A stretch of 55,556 bases of DNA, from assembly GCF_004919685.1 (NCBI RefSeq), contig NZ_SMYZ01000046.1, positions 1-55,556 of the forward strand. Reading direction: 5' to 3'. This document shows, in pieces, positions 15,909 through 24,200 of this stretch. Origin of the DNA: Mesorhizobium norvegicum. Its GTDB lineage: Bacteria; Pseudomonadota; Alphaproteobacteria; Rhizobiales; Rhizobiaceae. The notes below the pieces were generated by a model. It was not told the DNA's origin. It did no database searches and saw only the letters and a list, made by a program, of their open reading frames with translations. A program made the translations under genes and the position numbers. The first letter of the stretch is position 1. Each line of letters starts with the position of its first letter.

Positions 15909-16130
15909 TCAGTCCGCAACGCCAGCATCGTGATGGACAATGACGTCCAGAATTGCCTCGTAGACGCTCCCGGTGTCTTCCTCGATCTCCACGCTGTTGA
16001 TCCCGAGCGCCTTGGCGTCAGCGAACAGTTTTTGCGTCAGCTCGGCGACTGAGATGATGTCGGCGCCAACGGTCGCGGGTATGTTCGACGAAATCCATTT
16101 GTACAAAAAGTTGGTGCCGCGTGTGCTCAT
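15909..16130 (-). CDS. DUF768 family protein (73 aa)
   Basis: Starts MSTRGTNFLYKWISSNIPAT, then GADIISVAELTQKLFADAKA, ending AILDVIVHHDAG: the Mesorhizobium-type DUF768 sequence. The start at 16130 (ATGAGC) is preferred over 16136 because it matches the conserved MSxRGTNF beginning. The function is unknown. A degenerate second copy lies at 17262-17477 on the same strand. Confidence 0.85.
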   Translation of the reverse strand: MSTRGTNFLYKWISSNIPATVGADIISVAELTQKLFADAKALGINSVEIEEDTGSVYEAILDVIVHHDAGVAD

Positions 16131-16394
16131 GACCAATTAAGCTGGGCACCCGAATTCGGTTCCACGTCGTTAGGTAAGAGCGTTCATTTCTAGTCGGTGG
16201 GGTCTACGGGTGAGACGCGATCGAAGACATGCAGCGCCACTGCCTTGTGCATCAGTCGAATGGTGATCGATTTTGAGTTGCTCAAAAATTCGCCCCAGCA
16301 AAGCCAATTCGGCAGAGCATGTCGCAAGTCTTCCTCGCCCGTAGGTGCTTCACACGGCCGATCAGGCCCGGCTTAACCCAACCCCTCGCCGGCC

Positions 16395-16568
16395 GTGATC
16401 TTGGCTCGGCTCGCCGCAAAGCTTGCCGCGAATTGGGAGCGGGCCGAACCCGAGAATGTTACTGCTAGCGAGCGGCAGGACTACCGGACGCGTTCATTGA
16501 TCGCTGTCATGGGGGATTGTTTCAATCGGCTTTGGATGTTTCGGCGGCATGATTGGGAAGCCGCATGA
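16395..16568 (+). CDS. Small hypothetical protein (57 aa, GTG start)
   Basis: A short frame from GTG 16395, preceded by an in-frame TAA. Its composition is protein-like: LARLAAKLAANWERAEPENV, then ASERQDYRTRSLIAVMGDCF and MFRRHDWEAA. No family is recognised. No clear ribosome binding site was seen, so it could be a remnant of a longer gene. Confidence 0.4.
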   Translation: MILARLAAKLAANWERAEPENVTASERQDYRTRSLIAVMGDCFNRLWMFRRHDWEAA

Positions 16569-16692
16569 TCTCCTTCCCTGGCGACTTTTTAGGAACCGCT
16601 AATTTCTCTCGACTGCATATGTCATTTTTAATTGCGAGGATTCCAGGGTCATAAAATGCCCGACGTTCCCCATTGCTGAGAAGGCAACCCCG

Positions 16693-16884
16693 ATGGATAG
16701 CGTGATTCCAAATGGCAAGGTTCATCCTTGCGTGGAAGTGGTCGAAGCCTGCGGCGAATGGTTCGTCCGCGTGGTCGAGGAAGACCAGGCGCTAACCCGA
16801 GCATTCGAGATTGAATCCTTCGCTCTGGCCTATGCAGAGGGCCAGCGGAGACGCCTAGGGCTTGCCGATTTCAAGAGGATTTAG
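16693..16884 (+). CDS. Small hypothetical protein (63 aa)
   Basis: The sequence contains VEVVEACGEWFVRVVEEDQ and FEIESFALAYAEGQRRRLGL, a pattern I associate with a common short rhizobial protein of unknown function. The start ATG at 16693 follows GAGAAGG at a suitable distance. No membrane segment or signal is seen. The antisense frame at 16522-16725 was rejected. Confidence 0.65.
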   Translation: MDSVIPNGKVHPCVEVVEACGEWFVRVVEEDQALTRAFEIESFALAYAEGQRRRLGLADFKRI

Positions 16885-17261
16885 GCTTTAGAGTTCGGTT
16901 TCAGCATCCGGGCCTCGCGCAAAAGAGACGACCAGCTGTATGAGAATGATAGACACAACTGCATTATGGGACCTTCGCATGCCATGCCGCTGCCAAGGCT
17001 TTCTTGGTCGCTATAGCGTCACTGAAAGGTCGACGAGGAGTAAGTCTAAAGTTTCATCTCTCAAATCCTGCGCAAATCTTCCTCGCGGCGCGTCTCCACA
17101 CCGTCCATCAGAGTCCCATCGCGCCAATTGTGCCTGTCAACTTAGCCGGGAAGCGTTGGACCAATGCGTGTGGGGTCAGACTTAGTCCCCTCTACACGCT
17201 AAATACCAGATGCGGCAAAGGCGTGTGGACGGCCCGGCTTGGCAGGGCGGTCGGCTCAGTC
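16885..17261. other. Region without recognisable gene
   Basis: Short plus-strand frames occur but have no ribosome binding site, family motif or convincing composition. Confidence 0.4.
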
Positions 17262-17477
17262 AGCCAGCAGGCATTGTGATGCACGATGGCGTCGAGGATC
17301 ACCTCATAGGACGCTGCCCATTTCTTCTTCGATCTCGTTGCTGTTGATCCCGAGCGCCTTAGCGTCGGCGAACAGCTTTTGCGTCAGCTCGGCGACTGAG
17401 ATGATGTCGGCGCCGACCGTCTCGGGGACGTTGCTGGAAATCCACTTGTGAAGGAAGTTGGTGCCGCGCTTGCTAAT
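17262..17477 (-). pseudogene. DUF768 paralogue, degenerate
   Basis: The minus strand reads SKRGTNFLHKWISSNVPETV, then GADIISVAELTQKLFADAKA, nearly identical to the intact DUF768 gene at 15909-16130. The start codon has become ATT (17477-17475). A one-base frameshift gives a stop at 17304-17306; past it the expected YEVILDAIVHH continues one frame over. It is a decayed tandem relative. Confidence 0.75.
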
Positions 17478-17797
17478 CGCCCGTAAGCCGGAAGCAGCCG
17501 CTAGGGTCTGTTACCGGCCAAGAGGCAACCTCGAAAGGGGAAATGAGTTCAGACTCAAGCCCACGCTGGCCCTATAGTTGGCGATGATCCTAGAGGCCAG
17601 GGAGGCCCGTGCCTCAGTTGATTGGTGGGGAGAGTTGAGCTGCTGAAGACCCGCCCCCATAACCAATTGGCCCGCGCCCGGTTGCAGCGGACGCGGGCCG
17701 ACCAAGAACACCTCCTTGGCCAGCAGCCGGAAGTGAGGACACGACCTAGCTGCCGCAAATCAAACAGGCGGTGCCGATCGAGGTTCCAGGCAAATTG
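17478..17797. other. Region without recognisable gene
   Basis: No supported coding frame between the degenerate DUF768 copy and the bidirectional terminator. Confidence 0.4.
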
Positions 17798-17831
17798 AAA
17801 AAACCCGCCACCATACGATGGCGGGCTTTCT
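17798..17831. terminator. Bidirectional intrinsic terminator
   Basis: Stem CCCGCCA (17804-17810)/TGGCGGG (17819-17825). It is flanked by six A on the left, which give T6 on the minus strand, and by CTTTCT on the right. Confidence 0.65.
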
Positions 17832-17862
17832 GACTTAGACTTATAGATGGGGCGAAAATTAG

Positions 17863-18324
17863 TTGGCGCCGCCGAGCTGCTTGGTCATCTTGCAGAATTC
17901 AAAGAAGGTAGCGGCCAGGTCATGCGTCGTACTCTACCAGCGAGGGCGGGAAGTGCTTATCCAGCCCTTTGAAAAAGGCATGTTGCTGACCGAGCTTCGC
18001 ACTCACAACGAGATGGTCTCGGAAGACAGCGTCTTCAAGGAAATCAAGAAAACCGACTACGATCCCGAGCTGCTGGAAATCGCCGGCATGCTGATCGACA
18101 AGAAAGTCACCAAGTTCGACCCGTCGAAATTCGAAGACACGTACGAGGATGCATTGATCGCGATGATTGACGCGAAGCGAAAGGGCAAGGCCCCGCCGAA
18201 GCCAGCGCCGAGGCCGAAGGAGAATGTGGTCAACCTCGCCGAGATACTGCGCAAAAGCCTGGCCAGCGAAGGTGGCGCAGCAGCCAAGGGCAAGGCTGCA
18301 ACTTCAAAGCGAAAGTCCGCATAA
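17863..18324 (+). pseudogene. Ku protein, C-terminal remnant
   Basis: From about 17920 the frame matches the C-terminal half of bacterial Ku: VVLYQRGREVLIQPFEKGML, LTELRTHNEMVSED, then KFDPSKFEDTYEDAL and a lysine/alanine-rich tail. Full bacterial Ku is about 260-300 residues and begins with a beta-barrel domain (MAxRAxWKG...), which is missing here. The ~20 residues before VVLY do not look like Ku. A lone C-terminal half cannot form the DNA-encircling ring, so it is probably inactive. LigD and a LigC-like ligase lie some 27 kb away. Confidence 0.7.
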
Positions 18325-18352
18325 AACGCCTAAGGGCTTTTGTTGCCGGGCG

Positions 18353-18590
18353 CTAGTGGCCAGCGTGTCCTGCGTTCCGCTTCCTGGTGGCGGCCGCCTT
18401 CTTGCCCGAAGCGGATTTGCTGGCCTCGGACCTTGATGCTGAGGCCTTTCCGCCAAGCTCGCCCCTTTGTGGGCAGCTGGGTTGCCGGTGTGCTTTCCGC
18501 GCCCAGATCCGCCTTCCTTCTTGCCGCCGCCATCGCCCTTGTGCACGGTAGCCCAAGCCGCGCCCTGTCGCCAGACGCGGACCCAACCGG
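18353..18590 (-). pseudogene. Small basic KTDGGGKKxGGSG-type protein remnant
   Basis: One minus frame reads AWATVHKGDGGGKKEGGSGR, matching the C-terminal half of the intact gene at 53909-54094 (AWATVNKEDGGGKKQGGSGR). A one-base shift later the sequence continues GGKASASRSEASKSASGKKA and stops at 18353. The N-terminal half (MPRG...YTDKQERKA) was not found. Interpreted as a decayed paralogue. Confidence 0.5.
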
Positions 18591-18936
18591 CACTTGCGCC
18601 GGCTAGCAGCTGAGGGAAGCTGCAAACTTAAGAACCAATTGAATCCGATCTTGTTCCAACGCCGGCGCCGGCTCTCGGATTTGGTGCTGTCAAGCGCTAG
18701 GGAACCAGCTCCGCGGGTAAAGCCGCACCAATTTGTCGAGGTGCAGGCGAACCAGTTGGCCTTCTGCAACGCAAATGTACCCTCGCCGACGAGAGAGGAC
18801 TGACGACGATAACTATCTCAAACGTGAAGCAGGGTGTTCGCGTTGCCGTTCAAGATCGATTATGCGGCGAACCTGGAATACAACACCACAACGAAATCGT
18901 GTCGACTTGATCGTACTCGGTTGGCGAAAATACCCC
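18591..18936. other. Region without recognisable gene
   Basis: No supported coding frame; short frames on both strands lack start signals and family motifs. Confidence 0.4.
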
Positions 18937-19605
18937 TCAGGCGGGCGGATCGCCACCGTCGCCAGGCTCGTTCATATAGGCGCCGACCGTCGCCATCACC
19001 GCCAGGAAAGCAGCAGAGTATCTTGCAAAGCCGAAAGCCTGCGCGGCTGCCACTTTTGCGCCATGCGAATGCTGGCTGACGAATTTGGAAGCGGCGTCTT
19101 GAACTTCACCGGCCGCTTTCCCTAAGAGTTCGTGTTCATTCGCGGTCGGTTGAAACGCCCGGCCAATCATATGGCCGATCAACAATCCTGCGGCCGAGCC
19201 CGCAAAGGCTTTCGCACGAGCTAGGTTGGTGACGGTGTGGCGCGATCGATTCAAATCGGGAACGGGTACTGCCGCCCGGTCAGTGCTGACAGGAATTGAC
19301 GCGCGCAGCTCCGGTAGAGAAGAGCGTTCCGGCGCGGAGCCGGACGAGTTGCTCCTTCTCCCAGCGTCAAAGACTGCCACGGCGCCCAACGCGACCGCCG
19401 CGGCCATGCCCCCGTTTTGTTTAATTGTCTCCGCCACACCTCCTACGACGCCGGCGACCTTGTGCTTGGCATAGTGGGTCGCGACATCGACCAGGTACCG
19501 AGGCTGCAAGCGACGGCTCACTTCGCTGACCGGCCCAAACAGCGCCTGCCGCTCCGCTCGGCTTTGGACCATAATCTCGCGAATTTCATCGTTGAGTGGA
19601 GCCAT
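18937..19605 (-). CDS. DUF3618-like membrane-associated protein (222 aa)
   Basis: The N terminus (IREIMVQSRAERQALFGPVS, then RLQPRYLVDVATHYAKHK) resembles the DUF3618 domain, followed by a glycine/alanine-rich hydrophobic stretch. Two more hydrophobic segments lie near residues 135-150 (AGSAAGLLIGHMIGRAF) and 190-210. The start overlaps the end of the holin-like gene by 20 bases, so the three genes from 20542 down to 18937 form one operon. This family set is typical of alphaproteobacterial envelope-stress loci, but the molecular role is unknown. Confidence 0.7.
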   Translation of the reverse strand: MAPLNDEIREIMVQSRAERQALFGPVSEVSRRLQPRYLVDVATHYAKHKVAGVVGGVAETIKQNGGMAAAVALGAVAVFDAGRRSNSSGSAPERSSLPELRASIPVSTDRAAVPVPDLNRSRHTVTNLARAKAFAGSAAGLLIGHMIGRAFQPTANEHELLGKAAGEVQDAASKFVSQHSHGAKVAAAQAFGFARYSAAFLAVMATVGAYMNEPGDGGDPPA

Positions 19606-19999
19606 AGCGCACCCCCTGCTTCAATGCAGCCAGATCGCTGCGAACCTGGTTTACCGTCTCCACCGGAGTGATGGTCCATCCGACCAGTGCTCGCTTGGCC
19701 AGGTGAAGAGACAGCAGCCCCCCGCCGACCAGAATGATACCAACGATCAAACAGGCAACCATCGCGCCGACGCCAAAATGGATCATCGTCAGGATCAGGA
19801 ATTGGACCATCGCGAAGGCGGCCAGCAAGAAGAAAATAGCGGCCGCGATTCCGCAGGCACCGGACGAGACAATCGTGGACGTCTTGCCTCGCATCTCCGC
19901 CTCGAGCAAGCGTAATTCCAGGCGCATCAAGGAAGCGAATTGACCTAGCACTTCGTTGACGACAGTCCCGAAGGGACGGCGATCTACACCATCATCCAT
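19586..19999 (-). CDS. Phage holin family / holin superfamily III membrane protein (137 aa)
   Basis: Residues about 10-42 form an amphipathic helix (VLGQFASLMRLELRLLEAEM). Two long hydrophobic helices follow (ACGIAAAIFFLLAAFAMVQF, then VACLIVGIILVGGGLLSL). This is the Actinobacterial Holin-X-like pattern (PF07332) found beside DUF3618 proteins in many alphaproteobacteria. Despite the name there is no sign of phage genes nearby. It is the middle gene of a three-gene minus-strand operon. Confidence 0.8.
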   Translation of the reverse strand: MDDGVDRRPFGTVVNEVLGQFASLMRLELRLLEAEMRGKTSTIVSSGACGIAAAIFFLLAAFAMVQFLILTMIHFGVGAMVACLIVGIILVGGGLLSLHLAKRALVGWTITPVETVNQVRSDLAALKQGVRYGSTQR

Positions 20000-20014
20000 C
20001 TCGCAAGTCCTCTA

Positions 20015-20542
20015 TCAGGACCGGTCGGAGCTTCGCATGATCCGAGTTAGCATCACGCCGGCCAGGATGCCGACGCCGAAGAAGGCGGCCGGCTGCCGCT
20101 GCGCGAACTTCGTCACCGAGTCCATTAGTTCGCCGACGTTGCGATCCCTAATGTCGGTCGAGATCCGCTCCACACCTTCAGCCGCACTGCGCACCATCCC
20201 GGCGACCTGTGGTGATTGTTTTTCGATGTCGTCGGCGGCCTCCTTGACGGAGTGCGCGATGTTGGCGATCGCGTCGGCACCAGCGGTCTTGTTCGACTCC
20301 ACCGCTTCCTTGAACGCACCTGCGGCGTCGGCGGCGACAGTGCCAGCGTAGTCCTTTGCGTCGGTCGATACAGAGGCTGCTGCGTTCTTCAAATGCGTCG
20401 CCGTTTCCGCTGCACTTGTCTTCAATTTGCCGATAGCTTCGGCGCTATTGCCGGCGGCGCGATCAGCATCCGTTCTATCAAGAAAATCGCCCTTGCCAGA
20501 GGGGCTGGATCGACTGAATTCATTGGTGTTGATCGGGTTCAT
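20015..20542 (-). CDS. Nutrient-deprivation-induced-type protein (175 aa)
   Basis: An alanine-rich, amphipathic helical protein: TAADA-type repeats, then KEAADDIEKQSPQVAGMVRS and a C-terminal segment RQPAAFFGVGILAGVMLTRI that can enter a membrane. The start at 20542 is chosen because AGGAGG lies just upstream; the longer frame lacks one. It heads the operon with the holin-like and DUF3618-like genes. An EcfG-like promoter (GGAAC-N16-AGTT) ends 26 bases upstream. Confidence 0.8.
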   Translation of the reverse strand: MNPINTNEFSRSSPSGKGDFLDRTDADRAAGNSAEAIGKLKTSAAETATHLKNAAASVSTDAKDYAGTVAADAAGAFKEAVESNKTAGADAIANIAHSVKEAADDIEKQSPQVAGMVRSAAEGVERISTDIRDRNVGELMDSVTKFAQRQPAAFFGVGILAGVMLTRIMRSSDRS

Positions 20543-20568
20543 GGTGTTTCCTCCTGTTATTTTAGGTG

Positions 20569-20593
20569 AACTCCGAGACGACCCTACGGTTCC
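20569..20593 (-). promoter_or_regulatory. Candidate EcfG promoter, DUF3618/holin operon
   Basis: Minus strand GGAAC (20593-20589), 16-base spacer, AGTT (20572-20569). One mismatch to the consensus -10 (CGTT). Confidence 0.5.
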
Positions 20594-20768
20594 GCGCATC
20601 GGCGAAAATCCTGTTGCGTAGTGGGCTGCCGTCGTCATAGGCGGCACAGCCCCTCGAATCGCAACGGCGAAGAGCGGTTTCGCTAGGGTCGCAGCAAGGC
20701 GTTCCAAGAGTGGCGAAAACAGAGGGTCGCCTTCCCAGCAAGGACGAGTTCCGCATCACAGGGAGTCG

Positions 20769-21216
20769 TCAACTTGGCTTGTTGATCGACGTGACCGCGA
20801 GGTTCGTCAACTTGTTGTTGGTCGCCTTCTCATGGTCGAGTATTTCGCTGAGCAGCTTGTGCGCCTCGTCATGCCCGAGGTTTTTCGCCCATTCACGCAG
20901 AGACCCGTACCGGGAAATTTCGTAGTGCTCGAATGCCTGGCACGCTGCCAGCAAGCCTGCCTCGAGAGCTGTCCCTGACGCTTCTTCCATCAGCCCGTCG
21001 GCTTCCTTGATAAGGCCCTCGATAGCGTCGCACTTCTCGCCCGAGGCCGTCTTGCCTATCGACTTGAACACCTGCTCCAGCTTCTTGATCTGCACCTTCG
21101 TTTCCTCAAGATGGTCCTCCGCAGCTTTCTTTGGCTTGGCATCGTTCGCCGCCTTGGCCACTTTGGGCAAGGCCCTTGGTAATCGCGTTTTCGGCGTAAT
21201 ACATATCCTGCAGGGT
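20769..21216 (-). pseudogene. YciE-type ferritin-like DUF892 gene, frameshifted
   Basis: The main frame carries DUF892 landmarks: HLEETKVQIKKLEQVFKSIG, CDAIEGLIKEADGLMEEA, HYEISRYGSLREWA and ILDHEKATNNKLTNLA, to a stop at 20769. The N-terminal LQDMYYAENAITK lies one frame over and is joined by removing one base of the GGG at 21173-21176. The residues before LQDMYYAE are not family-like, so the 5' end is also damaged. Intact paralogues lie at 37203 and 54950. A single 468-codon frame spanning to 22175 is not one gene. Confidence 0.75.
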
Positions 21217-21218
21217 AC

Positions 21219-21740
21219 ATGAGCACCTCGCTGAATGCCGAATGGCCGCTGCCACCGTCGGCGACCCTTGGGCCGTCCCCGTTCGTACGAAGGGGATCCA
21301 GCGCGAATTGCGCGCTCGCCTGCCGTGGACAGTGCGCAAGCAGGTGAAGGCAGAGACCGGTCGCATTGCATTGAGGATGCCAGAAGGCGGGGCAGACGAA
21401 TTCCAGGCCGCCTCTGTGACAAAACTCTGGAGGGCATCGACGAGCTGCCCGTGCTTCCACGCGAGGTAGAGGATGTTCTGACGTCTCTGCGCGTGAGCGC
21501 CACAAATGGATCAAGGATGGTCGGCTGCAAAGCATTGGCACGCGCACTGTCAAGATGCGCGGCAGATCCAAGAAGGTCACCTTTCACGTGTTCGATCCAC
21601 GTCACATCGAGGACGTCCTGGATCGTGATCTCCCGGCCGTCTGGCGAGAAGAGGATTCGCAGGAAGTCTCGGGAAATAGGCGGCGCGGCGCCGGCAAGGC
21701 CCCCCTGACGCGCGCGGGAAAGTTGCAGGTAAGGTCCGCA
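21219..21740 (+). pseudogene. Unrecognised gene broken by frameshifts
   Basis: Protein-like segments appear in successive plus-strand frames: MSTSLNAEWPLP from ATG 21219; LRARLPWTVRKQVKAETGRI then LRMPEGGADEFQ; ELPVLPREVEDVLT; and ERHKWIKDGRLQSIGTRTVK, GRSKKVTFHVFDPRHIEDVL, then DRDLPAVWREED. Joined, they would give about 160 residues. The breaks lie near 21280, 21420 and 21482. The part HKWIKDGRLxSIGTRTVKxR resembles a small DNA-binding or phage-type regulator but I cannot name it. Confidence 0.45.
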
Positions 21741-21920
21741 GTACCAAGAGCGTCCCAGAAGCAGATGGTCAAAGGCCAAACCTTCAGGGGTGGGACGCGT
21801 TCGAGGTCGAGGGATTGTTGCGCTGATGACGACAAAAATGCGAGCCGTCATGCGATCGAAACTGCTTGTTGTGGCGCGGCTTTCAACGCCTGCATCGATG
21901 CGGCCCCATAAGGAAAAATT

Positions 21921-21945
21921 GGAACTCCCATAGGCTGACGGCGTT
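21921..21945 (+). promoter_or_regulatory. EcfG (RpoE2) promoter of csbD
   Basis: GGAAC (21921-21925), 16-base spacer, CGTT (21942-21945): a perfect match to the alphaproteobacterial general-stress sigma consensus. The csbD start is 35 bases downstream. Confidence 0.8.
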
Positions 21946-21980
21946 TTCGCTCTATCCGAAACGAAGGAGGATAGGGTGTC

Positions 21981-22184
21981 ATGGACTGGAACCGTGTTGA
22001 AGGAAACTGGAAGCAGGTGAAGGGTAAGGTCAAGGAACAGTGGGGTAAGCTCACCGATGATGATCTCGACCGTATCGCCGGCAAACGCGATCAGCTCGAA
22101 GGCAAGATCCAGGAGCGTTACGGGATCGAGAAGGATCGCGTTCGACGCGATATCGACGACTGGTACGGTCGCCAAGGCTGGTAA
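21981..22184 (+). CDS. csbD: CsbD family stress protein (67 aa)
   Basis: MDWNRVEGNWKQVKGKVKEQ followed by KLTDDDLDRIAGKRDQLEGK and QERYGIEKDRVRRDIDDW is the whole CsbD domain. CsbD proteins are small hydrophilic proteins induced by general stress in many bacteria; the biochemical role is unknown. The gene has a perfect EcfG promoter upstream and an intrinsic terminator just downstream, so it is a single-gene unit. Confidence 0.95.
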   Translation: MDWNRVEGNWKQVKGKVKEQWGKLTDDDLDRIAGKRDQLEGKIQERYGIEKDRVRRDIDDWYGRQGW

Positions 22185-22207
22185 ACACCGAGACCCTGCC
22201 TATTTGA

Positions 22208-22240
22208 GAAGGGCGTCGTAAGGTTACCGCGCCCTTCTTT
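22208..22240 (+). terminator. Intrinsic terminator of csbD
   Basis: Stem GAAGGGCG (22208-22215)/CGCCCTTC (22230-22237) followed by TTT; located 24 bases after the csbD stop. Confidence 0.75.
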
Positions 22241-22686
22241 ATTGCCTCTGCAACCATGGACATCCTGCAGAAGGCCTCGGCTGCTCCACTGCTTGGCAGG
22301 CCGATAGATCCGAATCGAGGGCAGTCCTTCCGTCAGCCGCGTCACCGCCTACAGCAGCCGAACATTTCCCTTTTGAAGCCGAGCTACGCACGCTCTTTAC
22401 GCGGATGGTCAGCGTTCCGACCGGAGCGGCGTTCAGGTAGTGGAAAGCAAACTTTCCGGCCCTGACACATCGTTTAGGTGAGGCGCAGTTCATCACATTG
22501 CCATCTGCTAGCCTGGCAGTTGTCGAGTATTATCTTGCCATCGGCCGATATGGCGTGGCGTCGGTCAGTCCACCAAGCCGGCACGGCCGTAATGGTCAAT
22601 ACCCGCGAGCTGCTGATAAAGTATCGGCGGCCGAACAAGCTGGTGAAATGGCACCAAAGCCATAAAGAGGGCTTAGATTAGGCGCC
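22241..22686. other. Region without recognisable gene
   Basis: About 450 bases between the csbD terminator and the iron-permease gene. Short frames on both strands show no family motif or ribosome binding site. Confidence 0.4.
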
Positions 22687-23085
22687 TTACGTCCCATCGG
22701 AGTTGTCTGCGTCAATTTCGGCGACTTCCTCCCGACTTGTGCGAGAGGGGTGCATGAGATCGGACTGGGCCTCCTGTTCGAGTTGCGTGAGCTTCGATTT
22801 AATCTCATGCGGGTCGGCGTGCTCCAGCCCCACCACGTCGTTTCGGGTCTCTGCCAGCGCGATAATCAGCTCGTCCAGCTTGGCGTGTATGGCGGCGGTG
22901 TCTCGATAACCCTGGATCAGCACAACGCCCGTGATGATAATGGCCGCAACCGACAGTGCGTAGGTAACGGCATTTGTAAGACCGAAGGGCACCAAAAGAG
23001 TGCAGAGCACCATCGCCACGACCAAGACATAAAAGCCGGGCGGACGCGACAGAAAGTCGGCGGCGAGAAACAGGAACCGGTTCAC
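22687..23085 (-). CDS. Low-affinity iron permease family protein (132 aa)
   Basis: Two hydrophobic helices (FYVLVVAMVLCTLLVPFGL and TYALSVAAIIITGVVLIQGY) are followed by AIHAKLDELIIALAETRNDV and GLEHADPHEIKSKL, the core of PF04120. The start GTG at 23085 gives the usual N terminus VNRFLFLAADFLSRPPGFY; upstream in-frame codons do not fit the family. The GTG overlaps the stop of a 33-codon frame (GTGA), suggesting coupling. The iron-transport label of the family is historical and is not proven for bacterial members. Confidence 0.8.
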   Translation of the reverse strand: MNRFLFLAADFLSRPPGFYVLVVAMVLCTLLVPFGLTNAVTYALSVAAIIITGVVLIQGYRDTAAIHAKLDELIIALAETRNDVVGLEHADPHEIKSKLTQLEQEAQSDLMHPSRTSREEVAEIDADNSDGT

Positions 23086-23183
23086 GTGAGGAACAAGCCG
23101 GCCAAGAGGACAGTCAGCATGAGCGAGACGGGCACCGCAAGGTGCCATCGGGCCTCCATAACGCTATTGTGCCGCTCATCCAT
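23082..23183 (-). CDS. Putative 33-residue membrane peptide
   Basis: MDERHNSVMEARWHLAVPVS then LMLTVLLAGLFLT: a short charged head and one hydrophobic helix. It overlaps the start of the iron-permease gene by GTGA and has GGGAG upstream. A longer in-frame version from 23336 exists. Coding status is uncertain. Confidence 0.35.
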   Translation of the reverse strand: MDERHNSVMEARWHLAVPVSLMLTVLLAGLFLT

Positions 23184-23390
23184 TGCCGTCGCTCCCAAAA
23201 TCGCATCATCAAAAAAGACTCCAGCGCCTCCCGTCGGCGCTGCAGGTCTGCCCTCAACCGCCGTTTGCGGGAGCGGTCCGGTGCAGGGCGCTGCCCGATG
23301 AGGTGGATGGCGCCCTTCAAAAACAAGCCTCGACACGACACTTCGCCATCGCCGTCGGCCGCCAAATGCGGAGGTCTCCGGAAGGGCAAC

Positions 23391-23798
23391 CTACTCCGTG
23401 AAATGTGGCGTGTGCCGCTTATCCTCGGCAGCATCGACGTCAATGCGTGCTTTTTCCGCATCGAAAGCGCCATGACGTACAATGGCCTGTGGTGCCGCGT
23501 CCGGCGTCTCATATGTCCACATGAAGTTGTCGGACGAGGCACCCACAGCATGGACACGCCAGTAGCTCGCGGTTCCTTTCAATGGGCTCTCGCTTGTGGT
23601 GCTCGTCTTTTCGAAAAGATCGAAATAGATGTCCTCGAAAGGGATATAGAACACGGGCTCGTGACCCTCTTCGCGAAGCACTTTTGCTCGTTCCGTGGCA
23701 GCCACTATTGCGTCGGAAAATCGCACTGTCACCGTGCCGGCAAACGGCTCTATTGCCAACCGCTCTGCATATCCTGAAATCGCGCTTGAAGTTTGCAT
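23391..23798 (-). CDS. DUF427 domain protein (135 aa)
   Basis: The family pattern is visible: IEPFAGTVTVRFSDAIVAAT, then VLREEGHEPVFYIPFEDIYF, SPLKGTASYWRV and the C-terminal MWTYETPDAAPQAIVRHGAF. The start at 23798 (MQTSSAISGYA) is chosen to match the usual length; the longer frame adds an arginine-rich, unlikely N terminus. DUF427 proteins are small beta-rich proteins of unknown function. No EcfG consensus was found upstream. Confidence 0.85.
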   Translation of the reverse strand: MQTSSAISGYAERLAIEPFAGTVTVRFSDAIVAATERAKVLREEGHEPVFYIPFEDIYFDLFEKTSTTSESPLKGTASYWRVHAVGASSDNFMWTYETPDAAPQAIVRHGAFDAEKARIDVDAAEDKRHTPHFTE

Positions 23799-24150
23799 CT
23801 GGTTTCTCCCTGGCGGATTGATAGCGGGGACAACGTGCTGTCCGCGACCGCGAAGACGAAATGCGCGGAGATGCATGAGGTTCCGGCATTCGCGCGAGAG
23901 CGTCGACAATTCGGCCCGAGGCGCGTTTGGTTGGGGAAGTCACGCGCCATAGCGTGTTTCCGACAACGTCGGCGTTCACAGCGCGCCGGCCTTGTCGACG
24001 GCCAGGGCCAACGGGCCGCCACGCCTTTGATCCTCCCAAACGATCGCTTCTGTCCCTTGCCAAATCTTGCATCGCGCTTTTCTTGAATATCAATCTACGC
24101 GCAACAGTGGTTTAGGTCGACGCAAGTCAAGCGAAAGGCGCCTGGCCAGG
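23799..24150. other. Region without recognisable gene
   Basis: About 350 bases between the DUF427 start and the KTSC promoter. No supported coding frame was seen. Confidence 0.4.
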
Positions 24151-24175
24151 GGAACTCGAGGGTCCTTTGCGGGTT
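24151..24175 (+). promoter_or_regulatory. EcfG promoter of the KTSC gene
   Basis: GGAAC (24151-24155), 16-base spacer, GGTT (24172-24175); 25 bases before the ATG at 24201. Confidence 0.65.
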
Positions 24176-24200
24176 CTAATCCGCGTCATCGGGTGCCAGT

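Noticed and set aside
16589..16625. EcfG promoter for the 16693 gene
   Set aside because: GGAAC is present, but neither the 16- nor the 17-base position gives a GTT-type -10 box.
18304..18769. Several overlapping minus-strand genes after the Ku remnant
   Set aside because: The frames overlap and only fragments match the small basic family; best read as one decayed gene.
20769..22175. One 468-codon minus-strand gene
   Set aside because: Only the last ~135 codons are a real family (DUF892). The rest lies antisense to csbD and to a broken plus-strand gene.
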